A DNA stretch of 64,000 bases from Neurospora tetrasperma FGSC 2508. Lineage: Eukaryota; Ascomycota; Sordariomycetes; Sordariales; Sordariaceae. Below the pieces are notes generated by a model that was given only the letters and a program-made list of their open reading frames with translations, searched no databases and was not told where the DNA came from. The position numbers and the translations under genes were made by a program. Below are positions 21,129-34,133 of this stretch, piece by piece. The DNA lies in NCBI RefSeq assembly GCF_000213175.1, contig NW_009799103.1, positions 3,311,896-3,375,895 of the forward strand, written 5' to 3'. Position 1 is the first letter of the stretch, and every line of letters starts with the position of its first letter.

Positions 21129-23332
21129 TTATCCCTCCTTACCCACATCCCTCAACTCAACCTCCCCATACATCCCCTGCCGCAGCGTAACCTTCATCCC
21201 CATCGCAGCTTCATTCCTCAATCCCACCCTTTCTGCCTGACAAATCTTCGCCTTGCTCTCCTGATCAAGTCCATGTGCTATCGCCGCCAAAGCGTCCTCT
21301 TTCCAAGGGTCCACGCCGTACATGCGGGTCTGCCAAATTGTAAGCCCAAGATAAAGCGCGCTCGCCACCATGACCGCCACAGGAACGGTGACGAATGGCC
21401 AACGGATGCAGAAACGGAACTCCCATTTCTTCGTGTCGCTCTCCATTACCCATACCCCCTCTTTCTCGCGGATCCAGGCTGTCATACTACGGGCGACGTT
21501 GTCGAAAGTGATGCTGAGATTGGTTGATTTGGCGATGGCTCCGGCGACGGGGTTACCGTAACCTATATCGGCTGTGGTTGGATAAATCAGTGGCTCGGGA
21601 GCAAGGACGTGGGTGAACCAGTCGATTGTGGAGGCTAGGGATATTTGGGTGATGTTGAAGTAGGGGAGGCGGTTGGAAACCGTAGTAGCACCAGAGTCAT
21701 CATGTTCCCCAGGGTCAAGACTGGGGTGTGTAGCCAGGAGTAAATCAGATCGCGGAAAATCCCAGAGCGTTCCATGTGAATCTGGGCGGACTGGACTGCT
21801 TAGTGTGTGGTTGAAGGGATGCATCCATCTTTCTCTTTGATCTTCTGTAGAGATGTTGCTTTCCAGAAATCCATCTTGAGGCAACAGTGACGGATGTGAC
21901 CACTCGTCCCACGAGTCAAGAACGGATTCATGGAGTATGCCCTTACTAACGCTCGAATTGTATTGATTGACGCAGAAGGATAAACCGCATTCCATGGCGA
22001 GTGGAAACGTCGTATTCCAAGGCGAAAGGTTGTTGACAAATTCCGGTGTAGACTGGATGATTCTGAAAACAACAAAGGTGGTAGTGAAGTTGGCAAAGAA
22101 TATCGACTCGGACCGGTTGGCTATGACTTGGACAACGGTTTGATTTGGTGATATCAAGCTGATGAGTTGATCCGCATTTCCCTTTGCCCGCCTGTGTATT
22201 GGACTTTCTGTGGGAACTGGATATGCATTCCTCGGCGGCTTTGCGTCGTCCCGATTGAGAATTTCCAAGCCGTATGGCAACATATATTGTGTATATGTGC
22301 TCCCTCCCCCGGGCACTTGCTCTCTTCGAATATGATCTGACACATTGATGCAACGGCTGCAAACTGCCAATGAGTCGAAAATCCGGAATGTGCAGTTACC
22401 GGTGTCGCAAAAGAAGGATGACTGGTAAGGGTCTATGAAGGCCAACGACTTGTTGACAAATCCATCGTAGACGGCAAGCGTCAAGCCAAAGTCCGCTGTC
22501 AGTGCCCTTTCCTGGAAGACCACCGTGTCGGGTCCCATCGAGCCATTTTCGTTCGTCAAAGTAATCTGTTTTCCTGTTATCTGTTCTTGACCTACACAGA
22601 TCCTGTTTGATGCCCGAATCTTGGCCCTTGAGCTTCCTATGAGTGGAACCTCGTATCCAGATGTGTCGACTATGGCTTGGACGAAGGGGTCGTATCCGAA
22701 CATTGCAACCGTTACTAGAGCGCCGAGCGAGGCGAGATGTCTATAAGATCATTTTGTTAGCAGCTGAAGGGCAGGTGAATCAACTGAATGGCCCTACAAC
22801 CCTCACAAGAAACTCAAACTTACCGATACTTGAGCTTCCAGAGCAGCTATAAACTTCCCAAAGGCCCTCTACTTGCTTCATCGAAGGTTCTGAAGACCAG
22901 AACGTCGTCTTCTCTTTGAGAAAACCAATTCCACTTTGCCTGCCCCAGACAGGGCGTGATGGCGAAGGCAAGAGAGGTGCGAGAAATCTGTGCCAGGGTC
23001 GATATGATTGTGCCCAGTGACAGGTAGAGGGGCCACGATTCCAAGGGCTTGCCGTCGAAGAAGTAAAGAATACCCAGTGTCAACGCCAGGGAGAAACAGC
23101 TGAGTGTCATTGCTGCTAGCTCCCAGAACCAGGAGGATCCCCATCGTTGCCATGGGGAGTACTGGGACAGTCGCGTGTTGGTTTGCAGAATTCTCCGAGG
23201 AATGACTTTTTGCGGTATGATGCAGTCCTGGTGCGCTTCATATTGGCCGAGTGGGAGACGGTCCTGGGTAGAGAATTCTGGGGACAGCGGAGTAGAGTCG
23301 GATGGTTCATATGTCGAAGTGTGTGGATTCAT
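21129..23332 (-). pseudogene. DUF3176 membrane protein gene with in-frame TAG
   Basis: Structure complement(join(21129..22740,22824..23332)), 707 codons including one internal stop. The product has the DUF3176 layout: a polar N-terminus, WFWELAAMTLSCFSLALTL as first membrane segment, FDGKPLESWPLYLSLGTIISTLAQ as second, then GQAKWNWF and the FDEASRGPLGSL motif. After the 83-nt intron comes YRHLASLGALVTVA, a third segment, then a long extracellular Cys- and Asn-rich region and a last membrane helix near the C-terminus. Codon 162 (bases 22847-22849) is TAG, right after GPLGSL and before LLWKLKY, where the family is continuous. The rest of the frame is clean, so loss is recent, or it is a base error. 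DUF3176 function is unknown. Start ATG 23332 is the first in frame. Confidence 0.7.
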
Positions 23333-24296
23333 GTCTCTAGTGGTGTTTGCAAGCAAAGACCAAGGGAATATGCAAGAGAATATGAAAACGACTTGAAATG
23401 AGAAGTGCGAATAAGAGGGGAGCGTTCAAATACAGATTCACTCACCAAGACTGGTTAAACTGGAACATGCCCAGCAGGCTATGCGCACCCTGCTTGGTAT
23501 GAACCGTTGTGCAACGTCTTACATGGCCACACTGCTCGTGTCTCACGAGGAAGAGATCTGATGGGCTCGTTGGTTGAGGGTGTCGATCGCCTTGTGTCAC
23601 ACACCAAACATCGGTGGTGTTAGACAATACCGAGGACTCACAAGGTCCGAAGTTTGGCAGGACCCAAATGTCAGAAATGATCGGCCACGCGACATACCGA
23701 CTGTATGATGAAACGAAATAGAAGATGTGGCACCAGGTTGAGCGCTGCCAGCCGGGATGGACGCATACTTGCCTCTGAACGAGGATTCCATAACAGATGA
23801 AAACGAGGGTTTTTCTGACGATGGTATCGTAGTTCTGACAGACAGATATCATATGTAGCCGGTACCAGATTCGAATGAAAATGGTGACAGAATGGTGGTG
23901 GAAGGAAAATTGGATACTCACCTCTACATGGACTGCAATGAACTTTCAGCGCGGTCTTCTGTTTCAAGAGAGGCACCCACGGTACCACTCATGATTGCTG
24001 TTTCCTTTCTTGATAGCCCCGCGACTTGCAAGTTGTATGCTGGAAACTGGCAGGAGTGAGGCAAAGTTGTCAAGAAAAGGAAAGAACATATCAAGAAGAA
24101 ATGGGGTCATTGTCAACCTAGCGCCTATCCGACTCATCGCCCTCCCTCCACTCACTGAATATCGCGGATACCAAAGGCCGAGTTCCTGCATGATTTGACG
24201 ATGGTAGAAAGGAGCGGAAGCTTGGCTATTTGTTTTTCAAGCACGAATGACACGATCGCTAAACGTGCTACGTAAGGGATGACTCCCCCGAACCCC
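23333..24296. other. Intergenic, FAD monooxygenase 3' side to DUF3176 5' side
   Basis: 964 bp, promoter side of the DUF3176 gene and 3' side of the monooxygenase (both minus strand). No conserved frame, RNA or repeat is seen. Confidence 0.5.
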
Positions 24297-25879
24297 CTAC
24301 TTAAGCTCAAGAGGCAGCGGTACCGCCTCATCCACAGTCTTCACCTCGTGACCCCAAACCATGGGCTTTTCTACCCTTTCTCTTTGACGGGCCTTGGCCA
24401 TCACCTGGCGCGCCAGCAAAATTGCTTGATTGCCTTCGCTTACCAGGCTTCGCTGGAGCTCATCCATCTTGTGCCGTAGGGTGTCGATCGGCTGATCTTT
24501 GTTTTCGGCAAGAAGCTTGGATAGGCCGACTGCGTCTTTGATTGCGTGATTTGCACCTTCCCCGCGAGCTGTCCACAACAAAAGAAGAAGAAAAGAAAAC
24601 CTGGTTAGCTCTCCCTCTCGGTGGTTTGAACTTGCAACAAGTGGTTGTAGGAGAAGATTTGAGCAGAGATGAGGGGACTTACCCGGTGTCATCGGATGAG
24701 CGGCATCCCCGATCAAAATGACCCTATTGACTGGAGGGATATCCTCTATCAGAGCATCGTACCATGCCTGGAGGATACCATTGTTAGTGACCGGATAATT
24801 TCCCTCAACTCTCAATCACGATCGACATACCACCACCTTCTTCAAGCCATCCACCTCCGTTTTTTCCACCGTGACCCTGAACTTGGGATCCAGCGCCTGG
24901 ACTCTCTCCTTCGACTTCCGCAGCCTCTCTTCTGCCGTGCCCGTCTTGACCCAGTGATCATCGCCCACTTCTCGACTTTCCACCATCATCCAGTAGTAGT
25001 CTCCGTAGGATCCATCGTCGCTGACGCGGTTGAGACCGCTGAAGAGGACAAAGTCCGGACCATACGCGACGTAGCACGAATAAGCCAGTTGGAGCTGACT
25101 CTCCATATCGGCACGATTAAGCCGACACTCGCCCATGGTGAGTGTCGAAGAGGTTGAGATCTCCAAGACCTCCGAGTTTGGTTTCCGGAGGATGTGTGGT
25201 CGGACTATGTTGATAGTCAGCCATTTCACTGCCCACTCCCGTTTCATCATCATCACATAATCATGCAAGCAAGCAAACAATGAATGGGGAAAAAAACAAA
25301 CCAGCACTAAAAGTCCCATCAGCCCCCACGAGAATAGTCCCCTCCGCGTGAGTCCCATCCTCAAACCAAACCGTCACCTTATCCTCCCCCTCCTCAATCC
25401 TCTGTGCCCGTTTTCCCCACTGGATATCCAGATCGCGAGCCAAAGCCTGCCTCAGCCGTAACCTGTGGGCTCGCAAGCAAGGCGTCTCCGGGCTATCTGT
25501 CACGTACCCTGCCCGCCCATCCGGAAAGAACATGGCTAGGCATGATGGCAGCTGGAGAGGAAGGAGGTGACATGATGACCGGACGGATGAAAAGACTTCA
25601 TCAGGAAGAGAGCCACCAAAGAGCTTTTCTGGACTGCACAGTACCGCGTATGTATGTCAGTTTCTATAAAAGACATGCATGACCACTTATGGAAGTCAGC
25701 GCAGGGGTGGTGGTGAGTGTTTACTCGTGAAGTCCAACGGCGTATCCTTGGCCTCTTGCTTTGGCGCTGGCGTCACGCTCAAAAATCTGGAAGCTGATGC
25801 CCTGCTTGCGAAGACCTTGGGCAAGTGTTAAACCACCAAGGCCGGCGCCTATGATTAAGACGTGCAACTCGCTGTTCAT
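24297..25879 (-). CDS. FAD-dependent aromatic-type monooxygenase
   Basis: Flavoprotein hydroxylase of the salicylate hydroxylase/PHBH-like family, 405 aa, complement(join(24297..24568,24683..24767,24831..25204,25302..25633,25725..25879)). The four introns (91, 97, 63 and 114 nt) have GTAAAC, GTTTGT, GTATGT and GTAAGT donors and keep frame. GAGLGG at residues 11-16 is the Rossmann FAD site. The FERDASAKARGQGYAVGLH segment follows it, WGKRAQRIEEGEDKVTVWFEDG and LVGADGTFS form the DG motif region, and LIGDAAHPMTPARGEGANHAI is the second FAD-binding (GD) motif. All key motifs are intact. It lacks a signal peptide. NAD(P)H-driven hydroxylation is the family reaction; the substrate is unknown and no biosynthetic cluster surrounds it. 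Confidence 0.87.
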
Positions 25880-26499
25880 GGTGTAAGGAACTGTTTGTGC
25901 TTGCAAAGAACGGTGAGAAACCGGGTTGAGAGAGAGTGATGCTGAGCGTGGTGAGAATCCGTGTCAGGCCCAGCCCGGCGCTTTCTATGTATGGAATCCA
26001 GCTCCGACACTCATATCCACCTCGGCTTCCCGGATACCTACCCCTCCTTCGAATCCACCGGCGATCCATACCGTGCAGTGCCCTCCAGTAGGATCGTGCA
26101 ACATTTGTTGGGATCGTTGGTTTGCTGCAGTAGCATCATATCGCTTGTAACCGTGTGTGCCTGTATCCGAACTGCCCCTCACCGACGGTGTAACCATTCA
26201 ACACCGATGGATACCCTGTCTGTCCATTTTACCTGCACTGGAATAGCCACGTGGCTCACCCTATAAGACCGAAAGGTAGTACAAGATTTGATATCTACCA
26301 AAAGAAAAAAAAAATAGAAAAAACCTGAAGAAGAAAAAAAAGGAACAAATTGGTGAGCTTGAGATAAGCGGTGGGAAGATCCCTTCAGTGTAACGAAAGC
26401 CTTGACATTCTTTTGTGTTCCCAACATCGTCTAACTGCCGTCGCTTGAACAGAAACACGCATAATGACGACCGCCCGCCTTGTAAATAACATCTTCATG
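25880..26499. other. Intergenic, monooxygenase promoter side
   Basis: 620 bp between the transcription factor's 3' end and the monooxygenase start, both on minus. It contains A-rich runs at 26299-26342. No gene is supported. Confidence 0.5.
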
Positions 26500-29302
26500 C
26501 TAGAGTTGACCCATGAACCCCCCACTTTGGTAAAATCGCATCTGGTGCTCTCGCAGGTCCGCCCAGCTCCTGAGTTCCATCTCTTCATCCTGCGGAGTCA
26601 TGGTCCCGTCACCCCGGTCCGTGTTCCCTGGTCCAGTCTTCTCCAGCCTCATGAGAATGTCTAGAAAGCGGGTGAGAGGCTCTTGGGCCTTGGTGGCCAT
26701 GGGCCCCTTCCTTCCAGGAGCATCGTGGACGAGAGTGGAAGCCACCTGACGAACCTTATTGATGAAGGATGCGCCATTGGGCTCCATGTTGCGTTGAGAG
26801 ATGGAAGCCAGCACGACAAGGAGATTCTGGACAATCAGCTCACGCTCGGATGTCATGTTCTCGTCAATAGGATCAGATAACTCCTCTGTAGCAGCGTGTA
26901 GGGCAGCAGCGGCAACGCTCTTATTACTATCATGGGAAACTCCATTGCTGCCGTTGACGCCATTCTCCACGGCCGTGACGGCAGCATATGCTTGTGCTGC
27001 TTGATGGCGGGTATGTTCGCGATGGGCATCGCGAAGATTTAGGTAGCGTTCGACGAAGTATGAGCGTGTCGCGACCTGCGACGCATATATATTTGCCTTT
27101 TGGATCTCATATTGAAGCAGACGACGACCATGATCGTTATTGACGATATGTTGGATGTCTGAGGCCGGCTGATGTGCAGGATAGGCGGGTGGGCAGTACT
27201 GGAATCCACTGTCGCTAAGAGCGCTACGCGACGCCGGAATTCGAGATAGCTCACTCAGGCTTGTTGGCATACCGTCGGCGGGATTGCTGTCCAAGTCCAG
27301 AGTGAGTTCTGGGGGCATGCCTTCCATGACCTGCTTCACAGCTTGCACGCAATCCTGTAACATGACCTTTTGATCCTGAAAGGGTAGTGTTGAGAGGCCG
27401 TATGATAACTCGATGCTGACCAACGGGTTCATGGTCATATAAATCTTTATGGCCTGAACGAAGCCAGTCAGACGTGACACGACAGACGGGGGCTGCACCA
27501 GGATTTGGGAGGGCAGAATGAACTCGTCGTCCACCTCAACGGGGAAATCGGGATACGGCTCGGCAGGTGTCGGTGGGGGGAACACTACATCGCCACTGGG
27601 CCCGCCGAGCTGCATCATTGAGCGGACACCCAGAAACAGGACCCAGAAGACACGCTTGCCGATCTGGTCCTGTACATGATCGAAGGCAGGGCCCCGGTAG
27701 GTGACTGCAAAAAAGTCACGCTGTTTATGGTACCCCAGTTCTCTGATGATGTTGCAAGTTTCTGACATGAAGCGGCGACACACCTTCCATTGCAAAGTGT
27801 AAGCAGCAGCCAAGCCGAGGAGATAGCTGGTGACTGCGTCGTAAACCGTCATGTCTTCTCGGTTATAAAAGTGAGAACCACGGGCTTCCATGGCCACCTG
27901 GCGGCATCGGTCGACGAGATAAATGGCCTTGGGGAACAGATTCAGGCCATGCTGTGACTTGAAATGCAACCGTGCGGTCCTGGGAAAGGAGGCAACCAGG
28001 CAGCCTACCATGCTGGCGAGTAGGGCCAGAAACTCGCGGCTCTTTTGGTCTTCGCGGTTGGCCAGTTGCTGACGGAAGGTAGGCTCGTGGGGGAAGGGCG
28101 TCAAGGGGTGGATATAGGTGAAGAAGTCGTCAACGAGGAGCACCAAGACGGACCATGGGGCTATCGATTCGGCATCGAGCATAGTCTGAGTCTGCCCATG
28201 CGCCTCTGCGTGGTGGCCGCCTCGCGGGTTGCCAGCGATGGAAATCAAAGTCTGGGCGGCGTTGTGAGGCTGTGCATGGTGGCCCATGTTGTTTGGCAAG
28301 GCAGGTTCGAGTCGCGGACGCTTCGCTGCTCTGGCAGCCTCTGCATGCCTATTGGGAGGACCTCGACGCCTCATTTCCCGGTTAAAGGTACAGTCGACCT
28401 GAAGATCGCGACATGGCCGACAAGGATGAGTCTCATCACACTACAACATGAGAGCAAAAGGTCAGCTCTATGATATAGGCACGTAAGAGATCTGGATAGC
28501 CCGGCTTTACCTTGACTTTCCTTGAGCTGCACAGGTCACACGCCCTCCGCAGGCGGGTGGTCTTGGACTGGGGTTTCGGCGTGGTAGCGGAGGCTGGAGA
28601 AGGTGTCTGAGAGGCCATTGGAAGTGCCTGTGTATACATGGCCGCTGCTTCAGGCGGATATGATTGAGGGTTTGCAACGTTGCCTGGCTCTATGGATGGT
28701 TGTGGTGCTTGACCAACGGCGTCGGGAGCAACTACAATGGCAGATTGAAGGGCTTGGTGGTCATCATGGTTGGCAGAGGCATGATGATGGGCGGCAGCGG
28801 CAGTGGCAGCTGCTGCAAGGACGGTGGGGTGAGCATCGACATTGAATGACGGCAAAGATATTGTCGAGGATTCTTGTTGTGGTTGTGGTTGTGGTTGTGG
28901 TTGTGTTGGAGGAGGAGGAGGAGGTAGTTGATGGTCAGTCGATTGGTGTTGTTGATGGGTTGGGGGGTGCAAGTGCCCGCCGTGGTGCTCTGTGGAGACA
29001 GCGCTTGTAGCTGTAGCACTACCGGCAGCCGTCGAGGTAGATGTCAAGTTGGGTGGTCTTGATTCTGGAGTTGCCTGCTGGTGATCAGAATAGTGACCAG
29101 TCGAGTGACCAGTTACTATGTTTGATAGCCTTGCTGCTGTCGCATTACCAGCGGTAGTAGCAGTCGTGGCATTTATATTCGTGGTAGTGGATGGAGATGT
29201 TGTCAATGGGGGGAGTGGAGGTTGTGTTATCGACATTCTGGACGAGGGGACGGGACCTGCCAACGGAGCTGGAGACGGGACCTGGCTTGTGACTCGGTAC
29301 AT
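26500..29302 (-). CDS. Zn2Cys6 transcription factor with fungal middle homology region
   Basis: Nuclear regulator, 910 aa from ATG 29302, complement(join(26500..28440,28511..29302)). A 70-nt intron interrupts the zinc cluster exactly after its third-Cys-preceding Lys (SSRKVK then CDETHPCRPC). The cluster is C-x2-C-x6-C-x5-C-x2-C-x6-C, followed by a basic linker (MRRRGPPNRHAEAARAAKRPRL). The middle homology region starts at WSVLVLLVDDFFTYIHPLTPFPHEPTF and contains the usual REDMTVYDAV, LGLAAAYTLQ, CNIIRELGYHKQRD and RVFWVLFLGVRSM helices. The first about 240 residues are Ser/Thr/Pro/His-rich with a (TTGTGG)n-encoded Pro-Gln repeat. It resembles regulators of carbohydrate use such as the BglR/COL-26 group, but I cannot confirm this and give no name. 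A later ATG at 29236 is an alternative start. Confidence 0.85.
28875..28905. repeat. (TTGTGG)n hexanucleotide repeat
   Basis: About five copies, coding on minus for alternating Pro-Gln in the disordered N-terminus of the Zn2Cys6 factor. Length is likely to vary between strains. Confidence 0.8.
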
Positions 29303-31534
29303 ACATACACTAGAATCCGTCGTGAATGAATTGCGTCGATGTGTGGGAAGGTGAAAGGGCTCCACAAGAGCTCTCCCTCATAAGAACAGCGGATGATAGG
29401 CCCTGCTCGTCCATGACAAAATTGAAGAGACGGGCATTTAACCGTGGTCTTGGCGGGCCATCAGCCAATTGCGCCAAGCGAAAGATCACACGAATATCGA
29501 CAGAGTGGCGCTACTTCTCATAGCTCCAAAGTACACAAGACTGCTATAAATCTATCTGGTTTCAGGAAAAGAGAAGTAAAAGTATAAAAACAACCGATGT
29601 ACCTCGAATCCATGTATTAGTGATGACGTATTCTGTAAATTATCACGACTATCCTAGAGGTATTTAGCCAGCCAATTAGGTCAGCAATTCAATCAGGAAC
29701 GAATGCCACGTGACTTGACCGGAACAAGCCGACCATTCATTATGATCTTTGCAGTTCTCCACATAACAGCCTCTCACATTGGTCAATTCCTGCTCATTCA
29801 CAACTGTTCCTTCCAATGTCACTTCCTGTCGTCCTCGCGGTTGCAATATCGACTCTCAATTGTCTTCAAAATGAGCTCTTAACAGTTGGTGATAATGGGG
29901 CAGTCCATTTAACCTCACGTCGCCGTTATCGGCCATCTTCAAGACCAATACAAGGGTCCCAGTACACGTACAAACTGAGCGATGCACTGGCGGACTTGAC
30001 CCCGACAAGGATAAACCCCAGAAGCCCAGACTCCTCCTCCAGAGACCGAGGCAACTTAAGCATTGAACCAGGGCAACCAATTGTCTTCATCCAAGGGTGG
30101 GATCAACGGAACGAACCCCGGGCTGTTCACGGTTACGATCCCGCCTTTCCGCTCTTCGAAAAGACCGTGAGAAGCCGACTCTTCCTGTTCCGTCTGCGGA
30201 TGAACAGACAGGACCTGGCAAAATTGCACCACGTCGTAGTGTAACATGCTGCCCACCGTCGTCCTCTTGATGGAAGCGAATCCCGATCTCACGAGGTCCC
30301 GTCGTACTCGGTCTGCCGGCAGTTACCGAATGAGGGTTAGGGTTCCTTTGAGTCACTCAGCTACATATCCATTCAAACGCCCCGGAAGCAGTCCCTGGAC
30401 CCCTGATGGCGCCCCGATGCTCCTCCCCCATCCCCTTGCTCACATCCCATCGAATGTCAACTCCTTGTGATGGCTTCCACTTCTCAGCCGGCACTAGGCT
30501 GTCGACCACCAATGAGTCGTCAATCTCATTGCGACCTTTGAGTCATGGCAATCAGCCGCAAACCAACGGGTAGACCGACCGACGATCTCAAAGTCAACAG
30601 TCCAATTTCATCACAGATTCTTGCTTCTTCGTCTCGCCGAGACCGGGCACGATTACGGTAGCCTATCCACACTAGTCTTCCTGGGCAAGCATCTGTGGGG
30701 GTGGACCCCCACTACCTCTACCTCCATATCCTACCCCCACCGAAAGACCAACAGCTCGACGGTAGTACCAGACCGAGGGAGGTCAAGTTCTTGAACTCAT
30801 CAACATTGAAAATACAGGAATACATATCCAGGAAATCCGAGGCGTGGATGGCAATTACCAAACACAGCTAGATACACCACCATCTCCACATCGATCCACG
30901 ATATACATACAGTACTCTCTCCTATCGACAGAGCGGTTGCACTACACTACACCTTGGTGATCAGTATTGTAGGTACATCACCCCCCGGTACAGGACTTGT
31001 GCCGCACATGGACATTCAGGGAATATTTTAGCGAACGGAGCAACGCCGCTCTGTCTTATTGGTTAGACAAAAGTGGTCTGCATTAGACATAAGGCGCGTC
31101 GAATCCTCAAACCCCACCTCCACCAGTCTTCTCGTTTTCTGTATCGTCTACACACCACGGCCAGCCCTTTTCGTCACCTACGGATCCGGCGCTACCATCA
31201 GGACTACATACGTACGAGTCAGCAACCGGTGGCCTAGAGAAGGCTTGACGGACCATTAAAGGCTGGTACAACTCATCTTCCATTCGTTCCGCCCCGGGCC
31301 CCATTCCGAATCAAGCAAGTGGCTTTTGCAAAACGTCTCAAAGGAGCCTTCAACCCTCTTACCAAGTACTCGCAAACTGGACTATTGCACGCCTCCGACT
31401 TTCTGGAAGCCCGCGAGAAGCAGACAACTTTTGTTTCAACCTAGAGATTGGTGCCCTTCGACTGCTGATTCATGCCTTGGCCCGCTTCGAGTTCGTCAGA
31501 CCTGGCCCGTCGGTTACCGGATCCGGCCTGCGCC
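29303..31534. other. Divergent promoter region, Zn2Cys6 factor and Clr5 gene
   Basis: 2.2 kb between divergent genes. An E-box CACGTG lies at 29707-29712 and a perfect 7-bp hairpin (GTGGGGG/CCCCCAC, 4-nt loop) at 30695-30712. A 143-codon frame at 29816-30244 has no protein-like signal. I see no gene here. Long upstream regions like this are common for regulators. Confidence 0.5.
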
Positions 31535-33444
31535 ATGGTTAGCTCGGGAGCCATCCATTCCAAAGAGGAATGGGAGACGTGGAAGAAAACAATTACACAT
31601 CTGTACCTGTCCGAGAAGAGAAAGCTCCGAGATGTGAGGGAGATCATGATACAGAAACATGGGTTTCGCGCGACGTGAGTGGAGATCCCAAGTTTTACAC
31701 ACACCTGAACCACCACGGTATGCAATGGCTGGCGGAGTCTGACTTGCAGTTACCAATGTAGCATACACCAGTACAAGATCAGACTCCAGCAATGGGGCCT
31801 CGAGAAGAACAACAAGGTAAGACAAGCAAGTTCCGGCTGGTACGGGTAATCATGGCCCAGCTTTGCTCACGCGGACGCTTTGTTCCCTAGGAGAGTGACA
31901 TGAGATATATGTCGGCCAAGGCCGCTCAGAGAGCTGCTCAGGGCAAAAAGTCAGCCTTTCGCGTTAGGGGCAGAGACATATCACAAGCTGAGCTCGACCG
32001 ATACTGGCATCGCAAGCATCATGGCCATCAAAAAGGTTCTTCTGCAGGGATCGGAGAAGACATTGACCTGTCCTCCATGCCGGAAGAAATCGAGTGCTAC
32101 ACGCCTGTGAGCAGTCGTCCAAGCTCTCCAACTCCGCCCGGTCTGGACCCCCCACAGCCGCCCGAGGCGATCTACCGGGATTCCGCCGTTGTGCCCAACC
32201 AGTCTGGCGGGACACCTATTGACACGCCTGTCTATATCGCGACACCCCCAGCAGCGCTGATATCACCACCCCGAACAGAGCTGGTCAGCCCTACGAGTGT
32301 CAAACCAATCAAATCACGACCTGAATCACCTCCCGAAATTCTGCTCCTACGACAGCAACAGCGGCGGAAACCACCAAATGTGAAGACGGAGGAGGAGTCG
32401 CCCGAGAGCAGTCCCGACAACTGGCGCCGTAAGCGCAAACTTACCGATTTACACCCACTCACACCACCAGGACACCTCCTCTCGGTTCAGACGGTGGTAA
32501 CAGGCACGCGGAACTTTTACGTCCGTTTCGTGCACTCGCAGGTAGACGCATCGGACGTGGTCAAGCAGCCGCCGCACTGGAACCTGCGGCGGTTCTACGA
32601 ACTCGCCCTTTCCGTATCTGCGCAGCTCTCCCTGCCTCAATGGAACGACCAGCGCGACAGCATCGTGACGCTCTACAACGACACGCTCGACCAGATCCGG
32701 CCCATCATCACGCCCGACCCGAACCCGTTGCTGCTGACGTGCATCTTCCAAATCTGCTGCCGCTTCTGGCAGGACGGCAAGGCGCAGGCGCTGCACTACC
32801 TCCTGAGCTACATCCGGCACGAGGTCGGCCAGATCCACGGCAAGTCCCATCCGCTGTACGTCATCTGCGGCTCCCTGTTGCGCAGCCCCGAGGTGCTCTC
32901 GGACCTGGTCGTCACTGGTCTCCGCTGGGCGGTTAACGGGCTGGCGGAACGGCTAGGCGAAGAACACCCGCAGACGCTGGCGGCAGCGCGCGGACTGTAC
33001 TCGGCCTATTACGCACAGGGTGACATGGTTTCAGCGAAGCGGTACATGGTTGCGGCCGTCGAGCTTGAGGAGAAGTTCCACCCGCAAGACATTCACGGCA
33101 GGCTGGACTTGTTGTTCAAGGTCATTCATTGCGAGCTGGGCATGAACGACATTACATCGGCGCTGGAGAACCTCAGAATCGTTGAGAACACGATCGATAG
33201 TCTGTCGGCCGCGGCCGATTGGCGGGTGCGCATGTGCTATTTGAGGGCGAAGGGCGAGTTGTTGAGGCAGCAGGGAGACCCAAAAGCAGTCGATGTGCTC
33301 GATGAGCAGCTGAGGTTGGCGAGGGAGAGCAGCCCGTTGCAGCATGGGTGGTGGGCGGTGGTGTCGGCGGAGAAACACCTGGCGTTTGCGAAAAGGTCGG
33401 TTAGGACGCAGGATAGGATGGTGCCCTACCTGGTCCCTTGCTGA
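31535..33444 (+). CDS. Clr5-domain protein
   Basis: Protein of 582 aa, join(31535..31674,31762..31816,31891..33444). The introns (87 and 74 nt) interrupt the N-terminal domain but keep frame. The Clr5 domain is residues about 9-65: WETWKKTITHLYLSE, LRDVREIMIQKHGFRAT, then IHQYKIRLQQWGLEKNNK across the two junctions. Named after Schizosaccharomyces Clr5, the domain is widespread in filamentous fungi and is thought to bind DNA or chromatin. A Pro/Ser-rich linker (about 115-235) leads to an alpha-helical C-terminal half with tetratricopeptide-like pairs (for example GERLGEEHPQTLAAARGLYSAYYAQGDM-type spacing). An in-frame ATG at 31472 would add 21 residues; ATG 31535 has the better context and begins at the domain, so I prefer it. 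Confidence 0.83.
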
Positions 33445-34001
33445 CGGCTTCTTTCATATCCCCCCCGGTTCCTTGGCTGGTGGATGGGTGGCTCAGGAGG
33501 AGAAATAATTTCTTGTTTTGTTCTTTGTGTTGTGTTTTCCTTCTTTTATGGAAAGAGCGGAGGAGTTTTGAGGAGTTGGGACTTGGCTTACGATGAAGAG
33601 GTGGTCACTTGGGTAGAACCTTTACATATGTCGTTTTGCTGATGTTTGTCGCTCGGTGGTTTGTCGGAGAGTCGGAGAAGGTCGATCCTGCACCAAACTT
33701 CTGTAAGGAACGGGAAAGGTGGGGACGGCTCCAGGCTTACGTAACGGGCGCAATAATTGCAAGGGAGACGGTATTTTTACTCGGGACGACGAAGATGGAC
33801 GCGAGCTGATACCTTCAAGGGAACTACCTACCTTCCTACCTTTGATATGATCCCTACCTCTACAGTTGATTATTTACCAAATGAATTATCAGTCAAGAAA
33901 AATTCGGAACGTCGACGCCGAAACGTTACCTACCTAGGTACCAAGAAAGAAAACAGCCCGAGATGACCGGGGAAACACCCCAGGTCCAGTCCAGGGGTCA
34001 G

Positions 34002-34082
34002 GTACATAGCATAGCACCTGCCCTAAAATGCCCTAGCGCTATGTACACTTAGGGTACCTCTAGGTGCATGGGCCTAGTGTAC
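34002..34082. repeat. Two adjoining inverted repeats
   Basis: GTACATAGC (34002-34010) pairs with GCTATGTAC (34038-34046). The same strand then continues with GTACACTTAGG (34043-34053), which pairs with CCTAGTGTAC (34073-34082) with one bulged base. The two hairpins share bases 34043-34046. Function is unknown. Confidence 0.6.
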
Positions 34083-34133
34083 AGTTTTTAAACACAGGTG
34101 GCCATCGTCAAGCAGACGACTCAAGTGGTCGTG

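Noticed and set aside
22847-22860. Intron hiding the TAG in the DUF3176 gene
   Set aside because: No donor of usual form precedes it closely, and the residues right after it are those expected for the family, so removing them would damage the protein.
24297-29302. Secondary-metabolite cluster made of the FAD monooxygenase and the Zn2Cys6 factor
   Set aside because: No backbone enzyme (PKS, NRPS, terpene synthase) or other tailoring gene lies nearby; two adjacent genes are not enough.
29816-30244. 143-codon open frame in the divergent promoter region
   Set aside because: No domain, no regular hydrophobic pattern and an arbitrary mix of residues. Several other frames of similar quality overlap it.
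30336-30345. Telomere-like GGGTTAGGGTT word
   Set aside because: A single copy inside a gene-bearing stretch; not a telomere array.
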